From assembly GCA_964591105.1 (NCBI GenBank), contig CAZPZR010000027.1, positions 1 to 23,008 of the forward strand: a DNA stretch of 23,008 nucleotides, given 5' to 3'. Numbering within the stretch: the stretch's first letter is position 1; each line of letters begins with the position of its first letter. The position numbers and the translations under genes were made by a program. This stretch comes from CAZPZR01 sp964591105 (GTDB lineage Bacteria > Bacillota > Clostridia > Lachnospirales > Lachnospiraceae). Under the pieces are notes generated by a model. The model was given only the letters and a program-made list of their open reading frames with translations. It was not told the origin of the DNA and did not search any database. Shown piece after piece: positions 14,218-22,123 of this stretch.

Positions 14218-15769
14218 CTAATGTAACCTCACTACTTGTCTCTTCTTCTACAGAAGGAATTTCTTTTCTTCCATAGAGAAGTGTAAATTCTTTTAATTTC
14301 TCAGCAGTTTCTGAAGTAAGATCTGCTGCAGTGTAACGCCAGCTCCAGTTTCCAATGGCCTCTCCTGGTGTATTCATACGTCCTTCTTTTCCACAGCCAA
14401 GCACATCCTGAAGTGGGAAGATGGCGTAAGCAGCAATACTGCTGAGTGCAAGTTCAACCAAATCCCAATGGATATTGGAAGCATCGGAAACCTTTACATA
14501 ACGAAGTGTCTTCTTTTGGCAGGCTTCGTCCAAATCTTCGAACCATCCGACTGTCGTATCATTGTCATGTGTTCCTGTGTAGCAGACACAGTTCGGATTG
14601 GTGAACTGATGTGGGAGATATCCATTTTCCCCAAGATTATTCAATGCAAAGTGGAGAATCTTCATACCTGGGAAATGGAAAGCATCGCGCAGTTCCTCTA
14701 CCTCTGGTGTAATGGTTCCCAAATCTTCGGCAATGATTGGAAGGTCATCTCCAAGTGCTTTCTGAATAGCTGTGAACAATTCGTGTCCAGGGGCTTTCAT
14801 CCACTGTCCGTTGATAGCGGTATCATCGCCGTATGGAACAGCCCAATATGCTTCAAAGCCACGGAAATGATCAATTCTTAAAATATCAAGATTGTTCAGC
14901 AGGCTCTGAATACGACGGATCCACCATGCGAATCCCTCTTTTTCATGCGCGTCCCAGTCATACAGAGGATTTCCCCATAACTGTCCAGTTGCTGAGAAGT
15001 AATCTGGGGGAACTCCCGCAACAACAAGTGGATATCCCTTGGAGTCTAACTGGAACAAATGCTGATTTGCCCATACATCGGCACTATCCATAGAAACAAA
15101 GATTGGAATGTCACCTATAATCTTAATTCCGGCATTGTTTGCATAAGTTTTTAATTCGCCCCACTCAATGAAGAAAAGATACTGAAGAAACTGGTAGTAA
15201 TCGACTTCTTCTTCGTGTTCCATATAAAACTGGTCTTTCAAGGCAGCAGTTGGGCGCTGATATTCATCGTTCCATTCTAGCCAGCTCTTGCCGCTATGTG
15301 CATCTTTGAGCGCCATAAAGAGGGCGTAATCATAGAGCCAGAATGATTCTGTCTCGCAGAATGCAGTGAAGTGACTCATCCACTCTAAGTTTGTCTCTAA
15401 TTCTTTCAAAAAGTTCTGGTAAGCAAGTTTAAAGATGCGAGTTTTCCATGGAATGATAGTTCCATAGTCAACCTGTGTCTCATCTCCTACGGGACAATCT
15501 GCTAAATCTGCAGAACTTACCAATCCAAGTTCCTGTAAGTAAGCAGGACTAATCAATAATGGCTGTCCTGCAAATGCAGAGAAACTCTGATAAGGAGAAT
15601 CTCCGAATCCTGTGTGTGTCAGAGGAAGAACCTGCCAGAGAGACTGCCCAGCATCAGCCAAAAAGTCTACAAAATCATAAGCTTCTTTTCCGAGATCACC
15701 AATTCCGTATCTGGATGGCAGAGATGTCGGATGAAGAAGAATCCCAGATGCTCTTTTTAATTGGTTCAT
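14210..15769 (-). CDS. malQ: 4-alpha-glucanotransferase (amylomaltase)
   Basis: Cytoplasmic GH77 enzyme that transfers alpha-1,4-glucan segments during maltodextrin or glycogen use, 519 residues. It has RASGILLHPTSLPSRYGIGD at 6-25, LWQVLPL, and the three catalytic blocks LRIDHFRGFEAYW (nucleophile Asp), IIAEDLGTITPEV (acid/base Glu) and TGTHDNDTTVGW (stabilising Asp). The open frame runs 12 codons further, but the ATG at 15769 (MNQLKRASG) has AAGGAGC about 10 nt upstream and fits the family. A TATAAT-like -10 lies at 15816-15821. No maltose transporter or phosphorylase is adjacent. Confidence 0.95.
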   Translation of the reverse strand: MNQLKRASGILLHPTSLPSRYGIGDLGKEAYDFVDFLADAGQSLWQVLPLTHTGFGDSPYQSFSAFAGQPLLISPAYLQELGLVSSADLADCPVGDETQVDYGTIIPWKTRIFKLAYQNFLKELETNLEWMSHFTAFCETESFWLYDYALFMALKDAHSGKSWLEWNDEYQRPTAALKDQFYMEHEEEVDYYQFLQYLFFIEWGELKTYANNAGIKIIGDIPIFVSMDSADVWANQHLFQLDSKGYPLVVAGVPPDYFSATGQLWGNPLYDWDAHEKEGFAWWIRRIQSLLNNLDILRIDHFRGFEAYWAVPYGDDTAINGQWMKAPGHELFTAIQKALGDDLPIIAEDLGTITPEVEELRDAFHFPGMKILHFALNNLGENGYLPHQFTNPNCVCYTGTHDNDTTVGWFEDLDEACQKKTLRYVKVSDASNIHWDLVELALSSIAAYAIFPLQDVLGCGKEGRMNTPGEAIGNWSWRYTAADLTSETAEKLKEFTLLYGRKEIPSVEEETSSEVTLDD

Positions 15770-15815
15770 AATTTGTTCGCTCCTTGTGTAAAACAATTTT
15801 CTCAATATGTGCTCT

Positions 15816-15821
15816 ATTATA
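15816..15821 (-). promoter_or_regulatory. probable -10 of the malQ-plsC promoter
   Basis: A perfect TATAAT on the minus strand, 46 bp upstream of the malQ ATG. No good -35 at 16-18 bp is visible, so an activator or a weak promoter is possible. Confidence 0.45.
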
Positions 15822-15890
15822 CTACAAAATAGGAATTTTTCATAGCATTGGTGTGTATGATAAGAAAGAGAAATATTTTTGGATAGAAAT

Positions 15891-16298
15891 ATGAAAAAAC
15901 GAGTGTGGTGCCCGTTGGCAGTGGTTTGTCTGTGCTTGCTGACAGGATGTTCGATGCAAAAAGACGATACAGAAAAATTGCGGGAAGTGGAATTTACCGT
16001 TGTGGATGAACTGGATTATCCGGAGGAACTGAGGGAAAAGTTAGAAGAATTAAAAGCAGGCAGTTTCGAAATTACTTACGGAGACCAGGGGTATCTCTAC
16101 ATAGCGAAAGGATATGGCAAACAGGAAACAACCGGATACAGTGTGCAGGTGAAGGAGTGCTACGAGACGGAGAACACCATTTGCATGAAAACCGAATTAT
16201 CCGGGCCGCCCAAAGACGAGCAGATTTTGGAGAAAACAACCTATCCATATGTGGTCATTAAGATGGAATATTCTGAGAAAAATGTAGTATTTGATTAA
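15891..16298 (+). CDS. lipoprotein with PrcB-like C-terminal domain
   Basis: Predicted membrane-anchored lipoprotein, 135 residues. A basic start (MKKR) and hydrophobic core lead to the lipobox LLTG-C20. The mature part (about 50-130) resembles the PrcB C-terminal domain, with GYLYIAKGYGKQETTGYSV, a tail YPYVVIKMEYSEK, and an all-beta pattern. PrcB proteins are known as protease-complex inhibitors or regulators, but no partner protease is nearby, so function here is open. The ATG at 15891 is preferred; an in-frame TTG at 15879 is the alternative, and neither has a strong ribosome binding site. It ends 13 nt before sipL and is probably cotranscribed, which suggests a sporulation-stage role. 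Confidence 0.75.
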   Translation: MKKRVWCPLAVVCLCLLTGCSMQKDDTEKLREVEFTVVDELDYPEELREKLEELKAGSFEITYGDQGYLYIAKGYGKQETTGYSVQVKECYETENTICMKTELSGPPKDEQILEKTTYPYVVIKMEYSEKNVVFD

Positions 16299-16311
16299 GC
16301 AGGAGGGAAAC

Positions 16312-17871
16312 ATGGAATACGAGAAAAAGGAGTTTCGAATTTATCAACAGGGAAAGACGATTACAGATCAATTTTATCTGGATCAAGATTATAACGTGCC
16401 AGATACGAGAAATGATGTGAGGCGAATCGTACTTGGAGATTGCAAAACCCAGGTAGAAGAGATGAAAGTTGTGGAAAATTACATTCGTGTGTCTGGAAAT
16501 ATGCATTTCAAGGTTTTGTATGTCGCAGACCAGACAGATGAAACCTTATCTTCGCTTGAGGGAACGCTTCCATTTGAAGAAATGGTCTACATGGAAGACT
16601 CTCCCTTTGATAACCTGTTCTTGAAAGCGGCAACAGCGGAGCTTACTGTATCAGTGATTCATTCCAGAAAACTAAATCTGAAAATTCTGGCAGAACTTCA
16701 GATCTGTTCTGAGGGACGCAAGGAAGAAACGATAACGATGGATGTGCAGGATACTGTTCCATTGTACAAGAAAGAGAAAGAGTACCAATTTTTACGATTG
16801 GTGTCTATTAAGAAAGACACGTATCGGATAAAAGAGGAGGTCTCTTTGGATGGAACGAAAGAAAATATTGGAAATTTATTGTGGACAGAGATAGTCAGCC
16901 GCAAATTGGATACAAGAATCGGTCAGGATCAGATTCTCTTGCAGGGAGAACTGCAACTGTTCTGCTTTTACGAGTCTATGGATGGCAAGATGGACTGGAT
17001 GGAACAGACAATCCCTTACGAAGGAAAGCTGGAATGTTACGGTGTAGATGATTCCATGTTCCATCAGATTTATCCAGAATTATTAAATCCGGTCGTGGAT
17101 GTGCGAATGGATGAAGAAGGAGAACTTAGAATCCTTGGTGTGGAGGCAACTCTGGAAGCCCGCATGATTATTTACGAAGAAGAACCGCTTCGGATGCTGG
17201 AGGATGTGTACAGCCTTCAGGAACAATGTACGCCGGCGTATAAAGAGAAAAAATTAGAGACACTTGTGATGCAAAACCATTCGAAATGCAAAGTTGTAGA
17301 GCGGCTTTCTCTTCCAGAGATTCAAAATGAGATTTTACAGATTTGCCACAGCAGTGGTTGGATTCAGGTAGAACGTATGGAGCAGGTGGAACGCGGAGTT
17401 CAAATAGAAGGCGTGTTGCATGTGACATTTCTGTATGTGAAAACAGATGACCGGATTCCGTTTGATGTATGGCAAGGAATGGTGCCATTTAGCTATTTGA
17501 TGGAGAGTAATGAAGCTACGCCGGAGATGACCTGTGATCTGACTTACATGGTAGAACAACTGTCGATTGGACTTCTTGGAAATGACGAAGTGGAAGTGAA
17601 GGCAGTTCTGGCATTCCACAGTTTTATGAAACAACCGATCACTGTGCGGGATATAGAAGAAATTCGGACAGAACCGATGAACACAGAAGAACTGGAGGCC
17701 CGTCCGGGAATCATTGGATATTTTGTGAAAGAGGGAGATGAACTGTGGGATTTGGCGAAGAGATATAACACGACGGTTGAAAGCATTCTTGAGGTAAATC
17801 AACTGGAAAAATCACAGGTAAAAACAGGCGACAGGATATTGATTTTTAAGGAAAATATGAGTATACTGTAA
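16312..17871 (+). CDS. sipL: SipL-like spore morphogenetic protein (SPOCS + LysM)
   Basis: Predicted spore coat assembly protein of the SipL type, 519 residues. In Clostridioides difficile, SipL binds SpoIVA through its LysM domain and is required for coat attachment around the forespore. The body carries repeated SPOCS/DUF3794 modules: repeated patterns such as VSGNMHFKVLYVADQTD (about 60-76), LQGELQLFCFYES and IEGVLHVTFLYVKTDD suggest three. A single LysM follows at about 466-510 (YFVKEGDELWDLAKRYNTTV, then VNQLEKSQVKTGDRILIF). AGGAGGG sits 4 nt before the ATG. The longer reading from a TTG at 16291 would overlap the lipoprotein and is rejected. Distinction from other DUF3794-LysM proteins rests on length and architecture. 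Confidence 0.88.
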   Translation: MEYEKKEFRIYQQGKTITDQFYLDQDYNVPDTRNDVRRIVLGDCKTQVEEMKVVENYIRVSGNMHFKVLYVADQTDETLSSLEGTLPFEEMVYMEDSPFDNLFLKAATAELTVSVIHSRKLNLKILAELQICSEGRKEETITMDVQDTVPLYKKEKEYQFLRLVSIKKDTYRIKEEVSLDGTKENIGNLLWTEIVSRKLDTRIGQDQILLQGELQLFCFYESMDGKMDWMEQTIPYEGKLECYGVDDSMFHQIYPELLNPVVDVRMDEEGELRILGVEATLEARMIIYEEEPLRMLEDVYSLQEQCTPAYKEKKLETLVMQNHSKCKVVERLSLPEIQNEILQICHSSGWIQVERMEQVERGVQIEGVLHVTFLYVKTDDRIPFDVWQGMVPFSYLMESNEATPEMTCDLTYMVEQLSIGLLGNDEVEVKAVLAFHSFMKQPITVRDIEEIRTEPMNTEELEARPGIIGYFVKEGDELWDLAKRYNTTVESILEVNQLEKSQVKTGDRILIFKENMSIL

Positions 17872-17876
17872 GCATA

Positions 17877-17886
17877 TTGTATACAA
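17877..17886. promoter_or_regulatory. TTGTATACAA palindrome, candidate GntR/FCD operator
   Basis: A perfect 10-bp palindrome lies 31 bp before ispE. A second GTATAC lies 18 bp upstream (17861). FCD-type GntR regulators commonly bind short TTGT..ACAA palindromes, and the ispE operon contains such a regulator at 18794. Autoregulation is inference. Confidence 0.4.
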
Positions 17887-17917
17887 GATACAGGAGCAAA
17901 GTGCAAGGAGACATAAG

Positions 17918-18793
17918 ATGGAAAAATTAATGTTAAAATCCCTGGGTAAGATCAATCTGGGACTTGATGTACTTGGGCGAAGAGAAAATGGATATCATGA
18001 TGTGCGAATGGTCATGCAGACCGTATATTTGTATGATCAGATTACACTAACAAAGACGAAGAAACCGGGGATCGCTTTGGAGACGAATTTGTTCTTCCTT
18101 CCAGTAGATGAGAACAATCTGGCTTATCGTGCTGCAAAGCTTTTGATGGATGAATTCCAGGTGAAAGAAGGCGTGCATATCTCATTGGAAAAACATATTC
18201 CAGTGGCAGCAGGCATGGCTGGCGGAAGTTCCAACGCAGCAGCAGTTTTATTTGGAATTAATCGAATGTTCTCTTTGGGACTTTCTACCGAAGAATTGAT
18301 GGAGCGAGGAGTAACGCTGGGAGCGGATGTACCATACTGCATTATGAGAGGAACTGTTCTGGCAGAAGGAATTGGCGAGGAACTGACACCATTGCCACCG
18401 ATGCCAAAGTGTTATGTATTGATTGCAAAACCGCCAATCAGTGTATCTACTAAACTTGTATATGAAAAATTAGATTCCCACGAGATTGAAAACCATCCGG
18501 ATATTGATGGAATCTTAGAAGGACTGCAGGAAGAGAATTTAGAAAAGATTGCGTCCAAAATGGGAAATGTGTTAGAAAAAGTAACGATTGAAGAATATCC
18601 AGTCATTGCAGAAATTAAAGACATGATGAAAGAACATGGAGCTTTGAATGCGATGATGAGTGGAAGTGGACCGACGGTATTTGGTTTGTTTGACAACAAG
18701 GAAGTTGCAAGAACGGCAGCAGACAAAATCCGTAAGTCAAAGTTGGCAAAGCAGGTGTATGTAACGAATGTACATAATGCAAGGAGGAAATAA
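17918..18793 (+). CDS. ispE: 4-(cytidine 5'-diphospho)-2-C-methyl-D-erythritol kinase
   Basis: GHMP-family kinase of the MEP (non-mevalonate) isoprenoid pathway, cytoplasmic, 291 residues. The N-terminal KINLGLDVLGRRENGYHD (11-28) holds the substrate-binding lysine and histidine. The ATP loop PVAAGMAGGSSNAAA is at 95-109, GADVPYC carries the catalytic Asp, and the C-terminal MMSGSGPTVFGLF closes the family pattern. AAGGAG precedes the ATG at 8 nt. Its stop codon abuts the ATG of the GntR gene with no intervening base, and the AGGAGG for that gene lies in the ispE tail. Confidence 0.96.
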   Translation: MEKLMLKSLGKINLGLDVLGRRENGYHDVRMVMQTVYLYDQITLTKTKKPGIALETNLFFLPVDENNLAYRAAKLLMDEFQVKEGVHISLEKHIPVAAGMAGGSSNAAAVLFGINRMFSLGLSTEELMERGVTLGADVPYCIMRGTVLAEGIGEELTPLPPMPKCYVLIAKPPISVSTKLVYEKLDSHEIENHPDIDGILEGLQEENLEKIASKMGNVLEKVTIEEYPVIAEIKDMMKEHGALNAMMSGSGPTVFGLFDNKEVARTAADKIRKSKLAKQVYVTNVHNARRK

Positions 18794-19477
18794 ATGAAAG
18801 AACCAAATTTTCAGGTAAATATGAATGAATATCTTCCACTTCGCGATGTCGTGTTTAACACATTAAGACAGGCGATTCTGAGAGGAGAATTAAAACCAGG
18901 GGAACGTTTGATGGAAATTCAACTGGCGAATAAATTGGGAGTTAGTCGTACTCCTGTCCGAGAAGCAATCCGCAAGCTGGAACTGGAAGGACTTGTCCTT
19001 ATGATTCCAAGAAAAGGAGCAGAGGTTGCTGAAATTACAGAGAAGAGTCTGAAAGATGTTCTGGAAGTGCGTAAGGCACTGGAAGAACTGGCAGTTCAGC
19101 TTGCCTGTGACAGAATTACAAAAGAAGAATTAGCGGAACTTGCGCAGGCAGGGGAAGACTTTAAAAAAGTGTTGAAAAGCAAAGATATTACAGAAATTGC
19201 AGAGGCAGACGTACGTTTCCATGACATCATATACATGGCGACAGATAATCAGAAGCTGATTTCATTGCTGAATAATTTCCGTGAACAGATGTATCGCTAT
19301 CGTGTGGAATATCTGAAAAAAGAAGAAGTGCATAAGCAGTTAATTGCGGAACATGATGCAATCGTAGAGCATGTCTCTAATCGAAATAAGGAGAAGGCGA
19401 TGGAAGTAGTATGCCAGCATATCGACAATCAGGTAGATGCAGTAGTGACTTCCATTCGAAAAAAGAATCACGAATAA
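18794..19477 (+). CDS. GntR-family transcription regulator (FCD domain)
   Basis: DNA-binding regulator, 227 residues. The winged helix-turn-helix spans about 12-75 (LANKLGVSRTPVREAIRKLE at 44-63 is a textbook GntR recognition region). An FCD ligand domain spans about 82-218. The four metal and ligand residues of many FCD proteins are visible: D139, H143, H187 and H209, so a carboxylate effector with bound metal is likely. Its ATG follows the ispE stop directly, implying translational coupling. The regulon is unknown; the TTGTATACAA palindrome at 17877 is a candidate operator. A hairpin follows the gene. Confidence 0.93.
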   Translation: MKEPNFQVNMNEYLPLRDVVFNTLRQAILRGELKPGERLMEIQLANKLGVSRTPVREAIRKLELEGLVLMIPRKGAEVAEITEKSLKDVLEVRKALEELAVQLACDRITKEELAELAQAGEDFKKVLKSKDITEIAEADVRFHDIIYMATDNQKLISLLNNFREQMYRYRVEYLKKEEVHKQLIAEHDAIVEHVSNRNKEKAMEVVCQHIDNQVDAVVTSIRKKNHE

Positions 19478-19505
19478 GGAATAAATGAATAGAAATATGT
19501 GAACA

Positions 19506-19527
19506 CTCCCTGTAACTTTACAGGGAG
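19506..19527 (+). promoter_or_regulatory. hairpin that covers the spoIIR ribosome binding site
   Basis: CTCCCTGTA pairs with TACAGGGAG around an ACTT loop. The right arm contains GGGAGG, the only Shine-Dalgarno for the spoIIR ATG at 19539. The downstream T tract is short (TACATATTTT), so it could be a weak terminator of the GntR unit and also restrict spoIIR translation from read-through RNA. Confidence 0.55.
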
Positions 19528-19538
19528 GTACATATTTT

Positions 19539-20210
19539 ATGAGAAATATATTAAATAATCGTAGAATCCAACAAGTGACATGTGCTATACTTGGAATTTG
19601 CTCGGCACTGCTTCTAATGATGGCAGTGCATACACGAGGTGAAGTATGGAAAGAAGGGAAGATGCAAGAGACACAGCAAGGTCTGGCAGAGCAAGTGCTC
19701 CGCTTTCATGTGTTGGCAAACAGTGACAGTGAGGCGGATCAGATGCAGAAGCTGTCGGTGCGGGATGCAATCCTTTCTTACCTGAAAGAGAATCTTCCGG
19801 CAGGGAGTTCCAAGGAAGAGACAGAAATATGGGTACAGGAACATCTGAAAGATATTGTAGGGTGTGCAGAAGAGACGCTTGCAAAAGCGGGCAGCAGTGA
19901 CTCTGTGCAAGCGGAGATTGCGATGTCCTATTTTCCGGACAAGTATTATGAAGACTTGTGGTTTCCGAAAGGATATTACCAGGCACTTCGCGTAATTATT
20001 GGCGAAGGCGGCGGCCACAATTGGTGGTGCGTGTTATATCCGAACTTGTGCATCACAGAAGCATCCAGCGTGGTGGTGAGTGAGAGTGGCAAGGAAGAAT
20101 TAGAGTACATCCTTACGGAAGAAGAATATGAAACAGTGACAATATCTACGAAGTTTGAGATAAAATCATTTCTTTGGGAAAAGGTAGGAGACCTTTTAGG
20201 AAAGGAATGA
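19539..20210 (+). CDS. spoIIR: stage II sporulation protein R
   Basis: Forespore-made signalling protein that activates SpoIIGA to process pro-sigma-E in the mother cell, as known from Bacillus subtilis. It has 223 residues: an N-terminal membrane or signal segment (about 13-31), the family signatures VLRFHVLANSDSEADQMQKL at 53-72, YFPDKYYEDLWFPKGYYQAL, and RVIIGEGGGHNWWCVLYPNL. It is expressed from the forespore in the model organism; no clear sigma-F promoter could be assigned here. The start is preceded by GGGAGG lying in a hairpin. It lies 16 nt before the CDF gene. Confidence 0.94.
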   Translation: MRNILNNRRIQQVTCAILGICSALLLMMAVHTRGEVWKEGKMQETQQGLAEQVLRFHVLANSDSEADQMQKLSVRDAILSYLKENLPAGSSKEETEIWVQEHLKDIVGCAEETLAKAGSSDSVQAEIAMSYFPDKYYEDLWFPKGYYQALRVIIGEGGGHNWWCVLYPNLCITEASSVVVSESGKEELEYILTEEEYETVTISTKFEIKSFLWEKVGDLLGKE

Positions 20211-20226
20211 GAAGTGGGAGGATTGA

Positions 20227-21408
20227 ATGACAGAGTTTTTAGTGAAACATTTCGTCAAAGAGAGTGAAAATGTTGAAAAGTTATCAGTGCGTACAGCGTA
20301 TGGGGTGTTATCCAGCGTAGTTGGAATTTTGTGCAATATCTTTTTATTTATTGTGAAATGGCTGGTTGGATTTTTTATGCATAGTATTGCGGTTATGGCA
20401 GATGCGTTTAACAACTTGTCAGATGCAGGCTCTTCCATCATTGGACTGGTTGGTGTGAAGATGGCAAGTAAGCCGGCGGATGAAGACCATCCATTTGGAC
20501 ATGGAAGAATTGAGTACATAGCAGCGTTGGTAGTATCATTCCTTGTTATGGAAGTTGGATTTACATTTTTGAAAGATTCTGTTGCAAAGATTCAGAATCC
20601 AGAAGCAATCAATTTTCAGATTGTTTCTGTTGTAATTTTGATTCTGTCCGTTGGAGTAAAACTTTGGCTTGGAAAATTTAATAAGAAACTTGGAACAAAG
20701 ATTGATTCGAAAGTGATGCTGGCGACGGCAGCAGATTCCATGGGAGATGTAATCACAACATCTGCAACGATTGCGTCTATTTTGTTCTTTAAATTGACAG
20801 GGATTAACATGGATGGAATCGTTGGTGTGGGAGTATCTCTGGTTGTTATGTGGGCTGGTTTTGGAATTGCAAAGGATACGATAGAACCGTTGATTGGAGA
20901 GGCTGTTCCACCAGAAGAGTACGAGAAGATAACAAAATTTGTTGAAGCATATGACGGAGTGGAAGGAAGCCATGACTTGATCGTTCATAATTATGGACCA
21001 GGAAGAAGTATGGCGTCCATCCATGCAGAAGTGCCAAATGATGTAGACATCGAAGTGTCTCATGAGATCATTGACCGAATCGAGCGTGACGCGATGAAGA
21101 ATCTTGGAGTATTCCTTGTGATTCATATGGATCCAGTGGAAACAAAGAACGAACAGGTACTTGCAGTAAAAGATCAGGTGGTTCAAATTCTGGATGCAGT
21201 AGATCCGGAGGTCAGCATCCACGATTTCCGTATGGTAGATGGAAAGGATCAGGTGAACTTAATCTTTGATATGGTTGTACCATTTGAGTATGATTCGGAA
21301 AAAGAGAAACAGTTGAAGAAGTCCGTTCGTAAACTTCTGAAAATGCATGATGAGAGATACCAGTGTGTGATAACCGTAGAAAGGAGCTACATGTCAAGTG
21401 GCAAATAA
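20227..21408 (+). CDS. cation diffusion facilitator, probable Mn/Fe-type efflux
   Basis: Predicted inner-membrane divalent metal exporter, 393 residues, longer than typical CDF proteins (about 300). Hydrophobic segments lie between about 25 and 215. The transport site reads N62 and D66 (FNNLSD) and D170 and D174 (ADSMGD), with no histidine. Zinc CDFs usually have HxxxD in the second pair, whereas DxxxD occurs in manganese-type members, so Mn export is suggested but not proven. HPFGHGRIEY (88-97) is the family loop. The C-terminal cytoplasmic ZT-dimer domain (about 240-307) is followed by a second similar segment (about 308-390; SIHDFRMVDGKDQVNLIFDM). GGGAGG precedes the ATG. It overlaps the next gene by 11 nt. 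Confidence 0.9.
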   Translation: MTEFLVKHFVKESENVEKLSVRTAYGVLSSVVGILCNIFLFIVKWLVGFFMHSIAVMADAFNNLSDAGSSIIGLVGVKMASKPADEDHPFGHGRIEYIAALVVSFLVMEVGFTFLKDSVAKIQNPEAINFQIVSVVILILSVGVKLWLGKFNKKLGTKIDSKVMLATAADSMGDVITTSATIASILFFKLTGINMDGIVGVGVSLVVMWAGFGIAKDTIEPLIGEAVPPEEYEKITKFVEAYDGVEGSHDLIVHNYGPGRSMASIHAEVPNDVDIEVSHEIIDRIERDAMKNLGVFLVIHMDPVETKNEQVLAVKDQVVQILDAVDPEVSIHDFRMVDGKDQVNLIFDMVVPFEYDSEKEKQLKKSVRKLLKMHDERYQCVITVERSYMSSGK

Positions 21409-22114
21409 CAGTTATACGTTTGAGAGCAGAGTGAGAATTAGTGAAGCAGGAAGTACAGGGAGATTAACACTTCCAGGAGTGATTAATTATTTTCAGGATT
21501 GTAGTACACTTCAGTCAGAGAGTCTGAATCTTGGAGTGAAATATTTTAAAGAGCATCGGAGAGCCTGGGTACTTTCCTACTGGCAGATAGAGGTTGAGCG
21601 GTATCCAATGCTTGGAGAAAAGGTGACGTCCGAGACATGGGCTACATCTTTCCAGGGGATGTTCGGAGAGCGTAACTTCCAGCTGTTGGATGAAGAAAAA
21701 TGCGTTGTCGCCCGTGCACATTCGCTTTGGGTGTACATGGATATGGCGAAAGGTCGTCCAATCAAGCCACAGCCAGAGGAAATGGATCCTTATGGACAGG
21801 GAGAGGCTTTGGAAATGGAACGTGAGTCTCGAAAGATTGCGCGCCCAGAACACACAGAAGAACGGGAAGCATTCCGCGTTCGAAGATATCAGATAGATAC
21901 GAATCAACATATGAATAACTGTCAGTATGTGCAGCTTGCCATGGAACTTGTGGATGAAGAATTCTGTCCACATAAGATTCGGGTTGAATATAAGAAGTCC
22001 GCAGTTTATAATGACATTATCGTTCCAAAGATCGCAGTGGAAGAGGAGCGGATTGTCGTGGAACTTTGTGATGAAACTGGCGGATTGTATGCGATTGTAG
22101 AGTTGAAAAAATAG
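21398..22114 (+). CDS. acyl-ACP thioesterase
   Basis: Predicted cytoplasmic hydrolase releasing free fatty acids from acyl-ACP, 238 residues with two hot-dog folds (about 5-125 and 155-235). The catalytic triad seen in plant FatB-type enzymes is visible as D167-T-N169-Q-H171 within YQIDTNQHMNN. WVLSYWQIEVERYP at 57-70 is also family-like. The start is GTG at 21398, since the ATG at 21391 belongs to the CDF frame. AAGGAG lies about 11 nt upstream inside the CDF gene, so translation is probably coupled. Chain-length preference cannot be read. It may alternatively be a broader acyl-CoA/ACP thioesterase. Confidence 0.9.
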   Translation: MANNSYTFESRVRISEAGSTGRLTLPGVINYFQDCSTLQSESLNLGVKYFKEHRRAWVLSYWQIEVERYPMLGEKVTSETWATSFQGMFGERNFQLLDEEKCVVARAHSLWVYMDMAKGRPIKPQPEEMDPYGQGEALEMERESRKIARPEHTEEREAFRVRRYQIDTNQHMNNCQYVQLAMELVDEEFCPHKIRVEYKKSAVYNDIIVPKIAVEEERIVVELCDETGGLYAIVELKK

Positions 22115-22123
22115 GAGAAGACC

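Noticed and set aside
15770..15890. Catabolite-response (cre) site upstream of malQ
   Set aside because: TGTAAAACAATTTTC resembles a cre only loosely and lacks the central CG.
16291..16311. TTG start for SipL seven codons upstream
   Set aside because: It would overlap the lipoprotein stop region and translate the AGGAGGG ribosome binding site of the ATG at 16312.
20536..21222. 228-codon minus-strand open frame inside the CDF gene
   Set aside because: It is antisense to the membrane domain and has a His/Asn/Cys-rich composition typical of spurious translation.
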